DNA of 64,000 nt, taken from assembly GCA_013314735.1 (NCBI GenBank), contig JABUFD010000004.1, positions 124,001 through 188,000 on the forward strand, read 5' to 3'. Positions within the stretch are counted from its first letter, which is position 1, and every line of letters starts with the position of its first letter. This DNA comes from Anaerolineae bacterium. Its GTDB lineage: Bacteria; Chloroflexota; Anaerolineae; Anaerolineales; Anaerolineaceae. Shown here piece after piece: positions 15,632-24,801 of this stretch. The notes beneath the pieces are model-generated. The model was not told the origin of the DNA. It searched no databases and saw only the letters and a program-made list of their open reading frames with translations. The translations under genes and the position numbers were made by a program.

Positions 15632-16681
15632 ATGAAACTCTCACAGGTCATCAACATCACCCTGGCTGTATCACGGATCCGCGCCTTAAATTGGAGCAAA
15701 CAACACCTGACCGATCTGCCGGAGGGCAGGCTCGATCCGCAGATGAAATCACTGCTGGAGGTAATCCAGTTCGACCCAACCGCCGCTGCGATGTGGACAA
15801 AATCACCCGCCCAGGCACGTGCTGACCATATATTGAGCATGGTCCTGTACCGCCGGTTCAGTCCTCCAGTGGCAAAAGTTCCCAATGTGTGGAATGGCAG
15901 CGTTCCCGGCCCTGCCGGTGACATCCCGGTACGGTTCTATATGCCACTCGGCCCTGGTCCGTTCCCGGTATTGGTGTATTTCCACGGCGGGGGGTGGGTG
16001 CTGGGGAATCTGAATACCGCTGACAATGTTGCCCGTTCACTGTGCAACTATGGAAAAATGGTCGTGATCTCTGTTGACTACCGCCTGGCACCAGAGCATC
16101 CTTTCCCGGCTGCGCTGGAGGATTGTTACACGGTCACCCAATGGGCTGCCGACTCAGCCAATACGGCAGAATTCCGCGGAAACCCGCACCAAATTGTCGT
16201 GGGTGGTGACAGCGCCGGTGGCAATCTAGCTGCCGCCGTCTGCATCAAAGCCCGTGATGAACAAGGTCCGTTGATCAAGGCACAATTATTGGTCTATCCC
16301 GCCTTGAATGCAAGCACACTCGATACGCCTTCGTACATTGCCTTTGGTGAGGGTAACCTGCTGACCACACAGGATATGCGCTGGTTTTATGACCATTACC
16401 TCCCCATCGAAAACGACCGAAACAACATCCTGGCATCTCCGCTGCTGTGTGCTGATCTGAGCCGTCTTCCGGCTGCGCTGGTGCTTACTGCAGAACTGGA
16501 TGTTCTCCGGGATGAGGGGGAAGCCTATGCCGATCGTCTGCATTCATCTGGCGTACCGGTCATGTTGATCCGTGCCAGAAATCTTCCACATGGTTTCCTA
16601 TCGCTGCGGGAAATGGTCAAACGTGCTGATCGCTATTGCCAGCAAATGATGGAACAACTGGCACAAATGCTTGGCCAATGA
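15632..16681 (+). CDS. Alpha/beta hydrolase, HSL-type esterase
   Basis: 349 residues. It has the hormone-sensitive-lipase layout: oxyanion motif YFHGGGWVLGN near residue 115, nucleophile GDSAGGN near 190, acid in ELDVLRDEGEAYA near 290, and catalytic His in NLPHGFLS near 320. Such enzymes hydrolyse short-chain esters in the cytoplasm. Eight or nine bases separate it from the acetyltransferase gene. No signal peptide is seen. Confidence 0.92.
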   Translation: MKLSQVINITLAVSRIRALNWSKQHLTDLPEGRLDPQMKSLLEVIQFDPTAAAMWTKSPAQARADHILSMVLYRRFSPPVAKVPNVWNGSVPGPAGDIPVRFYMPLGPGPFPVLVYFHGGGWVLGNLNTADNVARSLCNYGKMVVISVDYRLAPEHPFPAALEDCYTVTQWAADSANTAEFRGNPHQIVVGGDSAGGNLAAAVCIKARDEQGPLIKAQLLVYPALNASTLDTPSYIAFGEGNLLTTQDMRWFYDHYLPIENDRNNILASPLLCADLSRLPAALVLTAELDVLRDEGEAYADRLHSSGVPVMLIRARNLPHGFLSLREMVKRADRYCQQMMEQLAQMLGQ

Positions 16682-16797
16682 ATGCTGCAAAGCTTTTTTC
16701 CCAAAAGACCATTGGCCTGCAAATTAACAGATGGCCAGGCGGTGCATCATTACAGTATTAATTGAAATGCTGCCCGTGGCAGTGCCGTTGCTTGCTG

Positions 16798-16812
16798 TAT
16801 AATTGCCAGTAA
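16798..16812 (+). promoter_or_regulatory. Promoter just before the Wzz-like gene, apparently leaderless
   Basis: TATAAT (16798-16803) ends 9 bases before the ATG at 16813, with no Shine-Dalgarno between. The -35 is weak. Confidence 0.55.
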
Positions 16813-17616
16813 ATGAAACCTGTTCTCGCTCTGATCCGCCGCTGGTGGTGGCTGTTCACCTGTGCCCTGCTTGGCACAGGCTTTGCCAACCTGCTTCTGG
16901 CGTTCTTCCCGCCCGTGTACATCAGTCAATCCACGATCCTGCTGACCTTTGACCAGCATACTTCGCTCGAATGGAATGATAAATCGATGCTGGCTTTGTC
17001 CAATTCCATTGGCAGGATACTCCTGCTGCCGGACACAATAACCGCTGCACTGGCACAGGGACAAAACGAGGGCATTGCATGGACGGAAAAGGAATTCCGT
17101 CAACACAGCACAGTGGAGCAAAACTTTTACCATTGGGTGTTGACCGTTCGCAGCACTTCTCCCCAGGCAGCGCGCACTATGCTCACAGCCTGGACTGACA
17201 CAGTTCGACAAACGCTGGAAACTGAAACCCGGGCACTGGCCGAGGTAAACACCTGGCAGGGCCAGGCAGACCTGCTGATCACCTGTTTCCAGATGCTGCC
17301 GGCAGAAACAGGCCACCCACAATGCAGCTACGGGAATGCCTCGGTCATTCAGAAGGCATTATGGCACGTTCGGGAACGGGCCGCAGAAGCAGCCCCTGAA
17401 CACCCCTTCCTGGATGCTGCCGATACTGCTTTTGCCCTCCAGATTCTACAGCCGGCGCAGCCAGCACAGAGGTACATACCAGCGTGGCATGCCTGGATGA
17501 TTCTGCTGGCAGGGGCAGGTGGTTTTGTGACAGGTATTTTGACCCATCAGGGTAGTCTCCCGACCCTTCTTTTTAAGAAAATCTCTCCCGCAGGAAAAGG
17601 GGAGCAAGGCGCGTGA
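16813..17616 (+). CDS. Wzz/chain-length-determinant-like membrane protein
   Basis: 267 residues with one transmembrane helix near the N-terminus (WWWLFTCALLGTGFANLLLAF) and one near the C-terminus (AWMILLAGAGGFVTGI). About 190 extracytoplasmic residues lie between, starting PPVYISQSTILLTF, the pattern of polysaccharide co-polymerases. It is short for the family and lacks a kinase domain. It overlaps the MFS gene by 4 bases (GTGA), which implies a joint role. Similarity is by topology and short motifs only, so the function is tentative. Confidence 0.55.
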   Translation: MKPVLALIRRWWWLFTCALLGTGFANLLLAFFPPVYISQSTILLTFDQHTSLEWNDKSMLALSNSIGRILLLPDTITAALAQGQNEGIAWTEKEFRQHSTVEQNFYHWVLTVRSTSPQAARTMLTAWTDTVRQTLETETRALAEVNTWQGQADLLITCFQMLPAETGHPQCSYGNASVIQKALWHVRERAAEAAPEHPFLDAADTAFALQILQPAQPAQRYIPAWHAWMILLAGAGGFVTGILTHQGSLPTLLFKKISPAGKGEQGA

Positions 17617-18851
17617 CACAAAATCAACCCGGTTTGCATCAACGGGTGGTAGGACATCCGCTGTTCTCTTCGCTCTATTTCCCCTCGTTCCTGGTTTTCT
17701 TTGCGGCGGGTTTGCTCAGCGCAGTCACACCAATCTATATGGCCGGTTTTGACGCAGATTACACCCTGGTTGGCTTGATGCTCTCCATGGGTTCTTTCAG
17801 CAAAATGCTATTTACTTTGCCGGGTGGCATCATCATTCCCCGATTGGGATTAAAGTCCTCGATGGTAATGGGGTTAACCGCCGTTGCCATTGGGACTGCA
17901 GGATTTTTCTTTGCGAGAACCCCGATTGAGGTGATGCTGTACCAGGTGGTGACAGGCCTGGGGCACGCCTTTTACCAGACAGCCCGATTGAGCTACGCCG
18001 CCGGTGCCACCAACAGCAATAATCGCGGGCGGTCGTTATCTGCCCTGGGCGCAACCAACCGCCTGTCGAGCATTATCAGTCCCGCTCTGGGAGGTATCCT
18101 GGCGGCCGCATTTGGTTTGCGCCTTCCGCACCTGATCAGTGCGGGGTTCATCCTTGTTGCCGCCATTGTGATCGTGGTCAGCATGAAACCCGAACAAGCG
18201 CCCCAACGCCGCACCCAGACCAATTTGCGCTTACTATTGCGCGTGGCCAAAGCGAACGCGGGTTTGCTGCTGCGTACTGGCAGCGGCGGTATCCTGCTCA
18301 CCGTGGTCCGCTTTGCCCGTTTTACCCTGGTGCCGATCTTTGGTTCAGAAGTGTTGGGGTTGGACACATCACAGATTGGAATGATCCTATCCATCGGGTC
18401 ATTGGTTGACATGCTGAATTTTTACAGTGCCGGAACGATCATGGACCGCCATGGGCGGCGCGCTGCTGCCATTCCATGTGTGGGCATCATGTCGCTGGGA
18501 ATGGTGCTTATGCCGTTCACCACCGGTTTTTGGGGACTGCTGGCCGTAACAGCATTGATTGGCCTGGGTAATGGCTTCGGCTCGGGGATTATGATGACGA
18601 TGGGTTCAGACCTGGCTCCGGCCGGTCAGCGCGAAGAATTCCTCGCGATCTGGATATTATTACTGGATGCAGGAGGAGCTGCCTGCCCGTTGGTGGTCGG
18701 TGGTATCAGTGATGCCTTTTCCCTCACAGCCAGCGGGTTCGCCTTTTTCGCGATCGGTATGGTCAGTATGCTCGCTTTCTGGATGGTAGTGCCTGAAACC
18801 CGCGATACACCGAGCCGGTCAATTCATCCTGAAGTTTCAGATTCCCCCTGA
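17613..18851 (+). CDS. MFS transporter
   Basis: 412 residues starting at GTG inside the stop of the Wzz-like gene. Twelve hydrophobic segments are visible. Loop motifs include GGIIIPRLGLKSSM between helices 2 and 3 and MDRHGRRAAAIP between helices 8 and 9, both MFS motif A-like. This drug:H+ antiporter-like style suggests export. The coupling to a Wzz-like protein hints at an envelope-related substrate, an inference only. Its last 28 bases overlap the convergent MscS gene. Confidence 0.88.
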   Translation: MTQNQPGLHQRVVGHPLFSSLYFPSFLVFFAAGLLSAVTPIYMAGFDADYTLVGLMLSMGSFSKMLFTLPGGIIIPRLGLKSSMVMGLTAVAIGTAGFFFARTPIEVMLYQVVTGLGHAFYQTARLSYAAGATNSNNRGRSLSALGATNRLSSIISPALGGILAAAFGLRLPHLISAGFILVAAIVIVVSMKPEQAPQRRTQTNLRLLLRVAKANAGLLLRTGSGGILLTVVRFARFTLVPIFGSEVLGLDTSQIGMILSIGSLVDMLNFYSAGTIMDRHGRRAAAIPCVGIMSLGMVLMPFTTGFWGLLAVTALIGLGNGFGSGIMMTMGSDLAPAGQREEFLAIWILLLDAGGAACPLVVGGISDAFSLTASGFAFFAIGMVSMLAFWMVVPETRDTPSRSIHPEVSDSP

Positions 18852-19903
18852 CCAGGCGCGGTCCCCCCCAGGAGTACAGTCTGGGTCGGGTATGCCAGTT
18901 CAATGCCTTCGTGCGCAAAACGATGCAAAACCGCCATTAAAACGGTATGGCGTGCTTGCAGGAACACGTTGTAATCCGCTGAAGTAACCCAATACATCGC
19001 CTGGAACTGATGGGCGCTGGCACCCAGTTCTGTAAAATAACACCATGCATATTCGGCATCCGCCGTGCTGTCAACAATCTCTTTCACAATCGCAGGGATC
19101 TTTTCCAGCGTGGCCAGGCGGGTTTCACACACCACACCCAGATTCAGCATGACCCGCCGCCGTTGCAGGCTCTGGTAATTGTTGATACGGCTTTTCAGCA
19201 GGTCACTGTTGGCAAAGATGACTTGCTGCCCATCGTAGGCACGAACCCGGGTGGATTTCAATCCAATATTTTCAACAGTTCCCCCAACCTCCCCCACCTG
19301 GATGCCATCTCCCACCTCGAAGGGCTGGTCAAAAGCAATCGTCAGTGCCGAGGCTACGTCGGAGAGCACATTCTGCAACGCGAACGCAACCGCAATTCCT
19401 CCGATGCCAAGGGTTGTGATCAACGTGTTGGCATCGAAACCCGGGATACTATCGACTGCCATTACCACCAATACAGCCCACACAAACCAGCTGATGATCT
19501 TAGCCATCAAGCGAATCGTTTCCTGGCGTGCCTGGTTTTCGGAGGGGTCCATCCGTTGGCGTAAAAGAAACTCGATTACGACACTGGCAGAAACACCCAC
19601 CTGGAACAATACCAGCAGCATCGCTCCAAGATTGATGGCCGATTGGATGCCATCTTCGATGGGAAAAAAGTGACTGGTTCCCCACAGTGCGATTCCCGCC
19701 AGGAACAATCCCCGTATGCGCCGCATCAGCCGCACAAGAAAATGATCGACCTCTGTTGGAGTTCTGTTCACCTGCCGTCCCATCCGGTTCGCGGTCAGGT
19801 GAATTGCCATCCTGAGAATAAAAAAAATGCCAGCCGACAACAATAAATACACCCCCCATTGCAACAGCGGCATTCCTGCAATTATCGCTTCAAAAAAATC
19901 CAT
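18824..19903 (-). CDS. Mechanosensitive ion channel, MscS family
   Basis: 359 residues. About four transmembrane helices precede the MscS core. The pore helix and beta domain include NTLITTLGIGGIAVAFALQNVLSDVASAL, then DQPFEVGDGIQVGEVGGTVENIGLKSTRVR and VIFANSDLLKSRINN. It opens under membrane tension to release osmolytes. The beta domain and C-terminal lobe are complete. It is monocistronic and tail-to-tail with the MFS gene. Confidence 0.93.
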   Translation of the reverse strand: MDFFEAIIAGMPLLQWGVYLLLSAGIFFILRMAIHLTANRMGRQVNRTPTEVDHFLVRLMRRIRGLFLAGIALWGTSHFFPIEDGIQSAINLGAMLLVLFQVGVSASVVIEFLLRQRMDPSENQARQETIRLMAKIISWFVWAVLVVMAVDSIPGFDANTLITTLGIGGIAVAFALQNVLSDVASALTIAFDQPFEVGDGIQVGEVGGTVENIGLKSTRVRAYDGQQVIFANSDLLKSRINNYQSLQRRRVMLNLGVVCETRLATLEKIPAIVKEIVDSTADAEYAWCYFTELGASAHQFQAMYWVTSADYNVFLQARHTVLMAVLHRFAHEGIELAYPTQTVLLGGTAPGQGESETSG

Positions 19904-20043
19904 CGAAACACCTCCCTATCGATCCCTATACATCCTGCGCAAGGTAGCACAAACCGATCCTGCCACAATTAACACTGGCAGTCAGCTTCAAGCCAATCCA
20001 ACCAGCCTCAGCACATTGCTTGGGCTGGCATCGAGATGCACAA

Positions 20044-21177
20044 TTAATGGTCGCCGAGGTTGGTACCCACAAACCGGGCGCTCTCGATCCACGGATGATC
20101 CTGCGGAACCACTTTCCGGTTTCCAGCAACCTCTGCGATGGGGACAGCCACGGTTTCCTCCCCCTGCACCCCCACCATCACACCATACTTGCCTTCATGG
20201 ATCAACCGGGCAGCCGTGGTGCCCAGGCGGGTTGCCAGCAAGCGATCGGTTGCGGACGGTGCACCACCCCGCTGCAGATGACCCAAAATGGTCAGGCGCG
20301 CCTCCAGGCCGGTCAGTTCCTGCAGCTGGTTGGCCAGTCCCAGTGTACTGGTCATCTGCGTCGATTCGAACCCCGCCAATTCAGCCTTCAGTTTCTCGCG
20401 CTCCCCTTTGACTCCCTTCAGTTCCGCCTCCTCCAGGCTTTCTTCCAGCGCTTTTTTCCGATCGGCATCCTGCAATGACATGGCACCTTCGGAAACAGCG
20501 ACAATCGAGAAGCGCTTGCCGCGGCGGCTGCGCATGGTGATCGCATTGGCTACTTTCTCAATATCATACGCAATTTCCGGTATCAGGATCACATCCGCAC
20601 CGCCCGCTACTCCGGCGCCCAACGCCAGCCAGCCAGCATTGTGTCCCATAATCTCAACCACAATGATGCGGTGGTGACTGTGAGCGGTAGAATGCAGTCG
20701 GTCAATAGCCTCTGTGGCGATCCCCATGGCAGTGTCGAAACCAAAAGTAACATCCGTTTTCGCCACATCATTGTCAATCGTTTTTGGCAAAGTCACCACG
20801 TTCAAACCGCGCTCCATCAGCAGCAACGCGCTCTTGTGGGTACCGCCACCTCCCATGCATACCAGGCAATCCAGGTGATGTTTTTCGTATGTATCCACCA
20901 TGGCATCCGTCATATCCAGAATCTGGTTGCCCACCGGCATCTTGTTGGGCTTATCCCGGCTGGTGCCGAGAATCGTCCCACCGATGGTCAGAATGCCGGA
21001 CAGGGTGGCGCCGTCCAGGCGAATGGTGCGGTTTTGCATCAACCCGCGGAAACCATCATAAAAGCCGATTACTTCCATATCAAAGGCTTCCTGCGAAGCC
21101 TTGCCAAGGCCGCGTAAGGCGGCATTCAAGCCAGGCGTATCTCCGCCTGCCGTCAATACACCAACCAGTTTTTTCAT
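20044..21177 (-). CDS. 6-phosphofructokinase
   Basis: 377 residues with AGGAGTGCG upstream. GGDTPGLNA (residues 11-19) and PKTIDND (131-137, with catalytic Asp135) are PFK signatures, and [10 protein letters not shown] holds the nucleotide site. Where ATP-dependent PfkA has GGDG and PPi enzymes have GGDD or GGED, this protein has GGGG (109-112), so the metal-binding Asp is absent. Lys132 is a mark of the PPi/group III branch. Donor specificity (ATP or PPi) is therefore unclear. A Glu/Lys-rich insertion at about 262-285 is also unusual. The gene appears alone. Confidence 0.9.
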   Translation of the reverse strand: MKKLVGVLTAGGDTPGLNAALRGLGKASQEAFDMEVIGFYDGFRGLMQNRTIRLDGATLSGILTIGGTILGTSRDKPNKMPVGNQILDMTDAMVDTYEKHHLDCLVCMGGGGTHKSALLLMERGLNVVTLPKTIDNDVAKTDVTFGFDTAMGIATEAIDRLHSTAHSHHRIIVVEIMGHNAGWLALGAGVAGGADVILIPEIAYDIEKVANAITMRSRRGKRFSIVAVSEGAMSLQDADRKKALEESLEEAELKGVKGEREKLKAELAGFESTQMTSTLGLANQLQELTGLEARLTILGHLQRGGAPSATDRLLATRLGTTAARLIHEGKYGVMVGVQGEETVAVPIAEVAGNRKVVPQDHPWIESARFVGTNLGDH

Positions 21178-21279
21178 TGTCGCGCACTCCTGCCTGTGGT
21201 TATGGGAATGATTAATCGATGCATTAAGTGTATCAGATTTTCAGCAATGGAGGCGGTCAAATGGTTCCAAACAGGGCGG

Positions 21280-22392
21280 TTAAGCTGGGTACGGCAACAG
21301 CAGAGGGACCTCCCAAACCACCTCCTTCAGGTCCTTCGGGTTCACAATCGGCAGACTTAACAGCGATTGATGATGATCATCCAGCATGGAGCCACAGGAA
21401 TACCGTGTTACCAATCTGGAAGGCAGGATGAATTCGCGTGGTTCGCTGTGCTCTCCTGTAGCACGACTGATCAGTAATTCGGCAGCCGTCCTGCCGATCT
21501 GATAAGCATTTTGCGTTACAACGGTGAAGAAGGGGAAGTATTCACTTGCATTGGCATAATCATCATAAAAAACCAGGGCGATCTCCTCCGGGATACGAAT
21601 GCCCCTTCGGATCAACTCGCGCACCACGCCCATCCCAATCGCATTGTTGCCCGCGAAGATCGCGGAAAAATTAATGCCGCGTTCCATAAGATGATTCGTC
21701 ATTTCGACACCAGCGGAAACGCGGAACTCACCATACACGATCAAATTTTCATCACAGGAGATTCCTGCTTCCTGCAAGGCAATCCGGTACCCCATCACAC
21801 GATCCTGGGCGGTTGTGGTGCGCTCATCACCCGATACCATTGCGATTTTGCGGTGACCCAGTGAAATCAAGTGCGTGGTCAGTGCTTTGGCCCCCGAAAT
21901 GGAATCGCCGCGGACAATATCCACAGGCCAATCCGGTACCACCTCATTCAGGCGGCGGTCCACAATCACAGTGGGTACGCTACGCATTCGCAGTGGCTGC
22001 AAGTGACTGACCAGCCCATCATGCGGTGCGATCAACACACCATCCACCTGTTGTGATAAAACCGTTTCGAGAGCGCGTTCCTGTTTATGCATGTCTTCAT
22101 CGACATTGTACAAAAGAATGGAGTACTCCCGCTGCTGGGCGGCATCTTCCACCCCGCGCGCAACCGTGGTCCAGAACGGATTGGTGATATCTGGCAGGAT
22201 CAGAGCAAAGGTATACGTGCGGTTCAGCCGCAAACCGCGCGCCATGGCGCTGGGTATATATCCCAGCTCCTTGATCGCCTTTTCGACTTTTTGCCGTGTT
22301 TTTTCACTGACATAGCCGGAACGGTTGACCACGCGGGATACTGTTACGGGTGAAACACCCGCGCACCGGGCGACATCACTGATGGTTACCAC
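21280..22392 (-). CDS. LacI family transcriptional regulator
   Basis: 370 residues from a GTG preceded by GGAGGAGAGGAG; an upstream extension to 22443 would add unconserved residues. The N-terminal helix-turn-helix and hinge are TISDVARCAGVSPVTVSRVVNRSGYVSEKTRQ and GYIPSAMARGL. The periplasmic-binding-protein-like domain (about 60-330) senses a sugar-like ligand. About 35 extra C-terminal residues end in WEVPLLLPYP. It is divergent from a GH127 glycosidase, with LacI-type operators at both transcription starts, so it probably regulates itself and that enzyme. Confidence 0.93.
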   Translation of the reverse strand: MVTISDVARCAGVSPVTVSRVVNRSGYVSEKTRQKVEKAIKELGYIPSAMARGLRLNRTYTFALILPDITNPFWTTVARGVEDAAQQREYSILLYNVDEDMHKQERALETVLSQQVDGVLIAPHDGLVSHLQPLRMRSVPTVIVDRRLNEVVPDWPVDIVRGDSISGAKALTTHLISLGHRKIAMVSGDERTTTAQDRVMGYRIALQEAGISCDENLIVYGEFRVSAGVEMTNHLMERGINFSAIFAGNNAIGMGVVRELIRRGIRIPEEIALVFYDDYANASEYFPFFTVVTQNAYQIGRTAAELLISRATGEHSEPREFILPSRLVTRYSCGSMLDDHHQSLLSLPIVNPKDLKEVVWEVPLLLPYPA

Positions 22393-22447
22393 GGTATCTC
22401 CTCTCCTCCAGTTTCCACCAAATACCGCATCAAGGACGGCCACTGTC

Positions 22448-22498
22448 TGGAATCGTTACCACAATCTGAGTATATCAAACCGTGTTCAAGGGTGTCAA
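22448..22498 (-). promoter_or_regulatory. lacI-type gene promoter and operator
   Basis: TTGACA (compl. 22498-22493), an 18-base spacer and TATACT (compl. 22474-22469) form a good promoter. The palindrome TGGAATCGTTACCA (22448-22461), close to the LacI/GalR consensus TGGTAACGTTACCA, covers the expected start point, which indicates autorepression. Confidence 0.75.
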
Positions 22499-22507
22499 CG
22501 AATCATC

Positions 22508-22531
22508 AGATCATCCTGGGCCAGATGATCT
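22508..22531. repeat. Inverted repeat between the divergent promoters
   Basis: AGATCATC (22508-22515) and GATGATCT (22524-22531) form a perfect 8-bp inverted repeat with an 8-base spacer. It lies midway between the two promoters and could be a site for an activator. Confidence 0.55.
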
Positions 22532-22552
22532 TCGCCCGGCTGACAGGCAGTA

Positions 22553-22577
22553 TGATATATTAATGGAAACGTAACCC
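22553..22577 (+). promoter_or_regulatory. GH127 promoter and LacI-type operator
   Basis: An extended -10 (TG at 22553-22554, TATATT at 22556-22561) is followed at once by TGGAAACGTAACCC (22564-22577), which matches 11 of 14 bases of TGGTAACGTTACCA. This mirrors the operator on the regulator side. Confidence 0.6.
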
Positions 22578-22603
22578 GCTTGTTTCTGCTTGGAGGTGCA
22601 CCA

Positions 22604-24685
22604 ATGGTCGCTGTACGAAAATTTTCCAGGCTCTACCCTCTGCCGTTGCATGCCATCGAACCGGAGGGCTGGCTCCACCGTTACCTGCTCAACCAGCGCA
22701 ACGGCCTCACCGGACACCTCGAGGCTGCCGGGTTCCCGTTCAATACTGACGGTTGGGCGATGGAACAATTTCCCAACCGGGGTGAAAGCCCCTTGTGGTG
22801 GCAGTGGATTCCTTTCGAGCAAACTGCCTATTGGTATGACGGTATGACACGCTGCGCTTATTTGCTGAAAGACCAGTTCTTAATCCAAAAGGCGCGTAAA
22901 CCCATTGAATATGTGTTGATGCACCAGGATGCAGATGGATACCTTGGGCCGAAGGTGTTGAAATCCAACGATACCCCCCTTAACCGTTGGCCCCATGCCG
23001 TTTTCTTCCGCGCTTTAATGGCGCATCACTCAGCCACCGGCGATGAACGCATTCCCCGAGCATTGGAGGCACATTATACTTCCGACACGAATGACCATTC
23101 GAAAGAACGGGATGTATGCAATGTGGAGGGAATGCTCTGGACGTATGAGAAAACCGGCAATCCCGAACTGCTGAAACTCGCTCTGCAGGCTTACCAAAAA
23201 TTTTCCCGGTCAGACAGCGATACTCCTGTTACGTTTACTGCGAAAGGGCCGTTGGGTATCAAGCTGAAAAAGAGGATCAAGTTACCGCCCAACCGCCATC
23301 AGGATATTACCATTGAGGGGATGATGCAGGACCAACCCGGGCATGAACACGGCGTGACTTACAATGAAATCTGCAAACTCGCCGCCTTGCTGTACATCTA
23401 CACCGGAGAAGAGCACTATTGGCAGGCGGTAGAAAATGCTTACCGGAAAATCGATAAATACCATATGCTGGTGGATGGCATCCATTCCTCTACAGAAGGC
23501 TTGAAGGGAATGGATCCATTGGACAGCCACGAAACCTGCGATATCGCCGATTATACCTGGGCGGTTGGATACCTGCTGGAAGCCAGCGGCAAAGCCGAAT
23601 ACGCTGACAAAATTGAGCGCGCCTGTTTCAACGCGCTCCCCGGCGCGGTAACCTATGATTTCAAAGCACTGCAATATTTCTCCTGCCCCAACCAGGTCAT
23701 TGCTGACCGTTACTCCAACCACAATCTTTACATGCGGGGTAAGCAATGGATGTCGTACCGACCCAATCCTGGAACGGAGTGTTGTGCAGGGAATGTCCAC
23801 CGGGTGATGCCCAACTATGCCAGCCGGATGTGGCTGGCGGATGGCAAAAATGGTGTGGCTGCCGTGCTGTATGGCCCCAGCCGCATCTCACTCGCGCTGG
23901 GGGGAAAACAGCAGCCGGTTACAATCATCGAGCAAACCGCATACCCCTTCTCGGAACGTATTGATTTTGAAATCCGCTGCGACAACCCGGTAGCATTTCC
24001 TTTCCACCTGCGAATCCCCCAATGGACGCATGAGCCGACACTGATGGTCAACGGTAGAAATGTTAACCAGCGATTGGAACCCGGCACATTTGTAACCCTC
24101 GAGCGGGAATTCGCGCCATATGATATCATCACGCTCCATCTTCCAATGAAGATCACCACCCGCCGCTGGAACCACGGAGGGATCAGCATAGAACGCGGCC
24201 CATTGGTATATGCGCTCCGTATTGAAGAAGATTGGCAGGAAGACCGCCAGGAAAAGAGAGCCACAGCCGATTTTCCCGCCTGGAACCTGTACCCCGTCAG
24301 CGACTGGAATTACGCACTTGCCATCAATGAAGAGCATCCCGAAAATGAGGTCGAGATCATCTACCGGCCGGTTTCTCCTGAACCATGGAGCCTGGCAAAT
24401 GCGCCGATTGAACTGCGTGTTCCGGCGCGCAAAGTTGTCGGGTGGAAGATGCTCAACACCCGGGTCGTGGAACGCGAACCCGGCACCACTCTGTTTGGCT
24501 TGCTCCCCACATTTGGGAAAAGCTCGCCAGTGCGGGGAAACTTCCAATTAACCCCAGATTTGCCCGAACCCGATACATTGGGTGAACATTTGGCAGATGA
24601 GATTGATTATATCCGCCTTGTACCCTATGGTTGTACCCATTTGCGCGTCAGCATTTTTCCATATGCCAGCCCATCGCATCGGTAA
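22604..24685 (+). CDS. Glycoside hydrolase family 127 protein (beta-L-arabinofuranosidase type)
   Basis: 693 residues from the ATG at 22604, with TTGGAGGT upstream. The zinc and catalytic site of GH127 is visible: HETCDIAD (Glu310, Cys312) and GTECCAGNVHR (Cys393, Cys394, one of them the cysteine nucleophile). An alpha/alpha toroid makes up about residues 1-420 and beta-sandwich domains follow. No signal peptide, so it acts in the cytoplasm on imported oligosaccharides. Family members release beta-L-arabinofuranose, but the family is broad (formerly DUF1680). Control by the divergent LacI regulator is likely. Confidence 0.88.
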   Translation: MVAVRKFSRLYPLPLHAIEPEGWLHRYLLNQRNGLTGHLEAAGFPFNTDGWAMEQFPNRGESPLWWQWIPFEQTAYWYDGMTRCAYLLKDQFLIQKARKPIEYVLMHQDADGYLGPKVLKSNDTPLNRWPHAVFFRALMAHHSATGDERIPRALEAHYTSDTNDHSKERDVCNVEGMLWTYEKTGNPELLKLALQAYQKFSRSDSDTPVTFTAKGPLGIKLKKRIKLPPNRHQDITIEGMMQDQPGHEHGVTYNEICKLAALLYIYTGEEHYWQAVENAYRKIDKYHMLVDGIHSSTEGLKGMDPLDSHETCDIADYTWAVGYLLEASGKAEYADKIERACFNALPGAVTYDFKALQYFSCPNQVIADRYSNHNLYMRGKQWMSYRPNPGTECCAGNVHRVMPNYASRMWLADGKNGVAAVLYGPSRISLALGGKQQPVTIIEQTAYPFSERIDFEIRCDNPVAFPFHLRIPQWTHEPTLMVNGRNVNQRLEPGTFVTLEREFAPYDIITLHLPMKITTRRWNHGGISIERGPLVYALRIEEDWQEDRQEKRATADFPAWNLYPVSDWNYALAINEEHPENEVEIIYRPVSPEPWSLANAPIELRVPARKVVGWKMLNTRVVEREPGTTLFGLLPTFGKSSPVRGNFQLTPDLPEPDTLGEHLADEIDYIRLVPYGCTHLRVSIFPYASPSHR

Positions 24686-24686
24686 T

Positions 24687-24739
24687 ATATGAATAAGGAA
24701 CGATTCATTCATATAGATTAAGGGACTTCATGCTACAAT
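24687..24739 (+). promoter_or_regulatory. Inverted repeat and -10 box before the GGDEF gene
   Basis: ATATGAAT (24687-24694) and ATTCATAT (24707-24714) form an 8-bp inverted repeat directly upstream of a TACAAT box (24734-24739). No clear -35 is seen; the repeat lies where an activator or repressor would bind. Confidence 0.45.
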
Positions 24740-24801
24740 AAAGGTCAGACAAGATTTCGAACTGACTTCATTTCAATGTACCAACATAACGGGGGACTTC
24801 C

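Noticed and set aside
22580-22603. Earlier TTG start for the GH127 gene
   Set aside because: It lies before the clear Shine-Dalgarno TTGGAGGT; the ATG at 22604 is correctly spaced.
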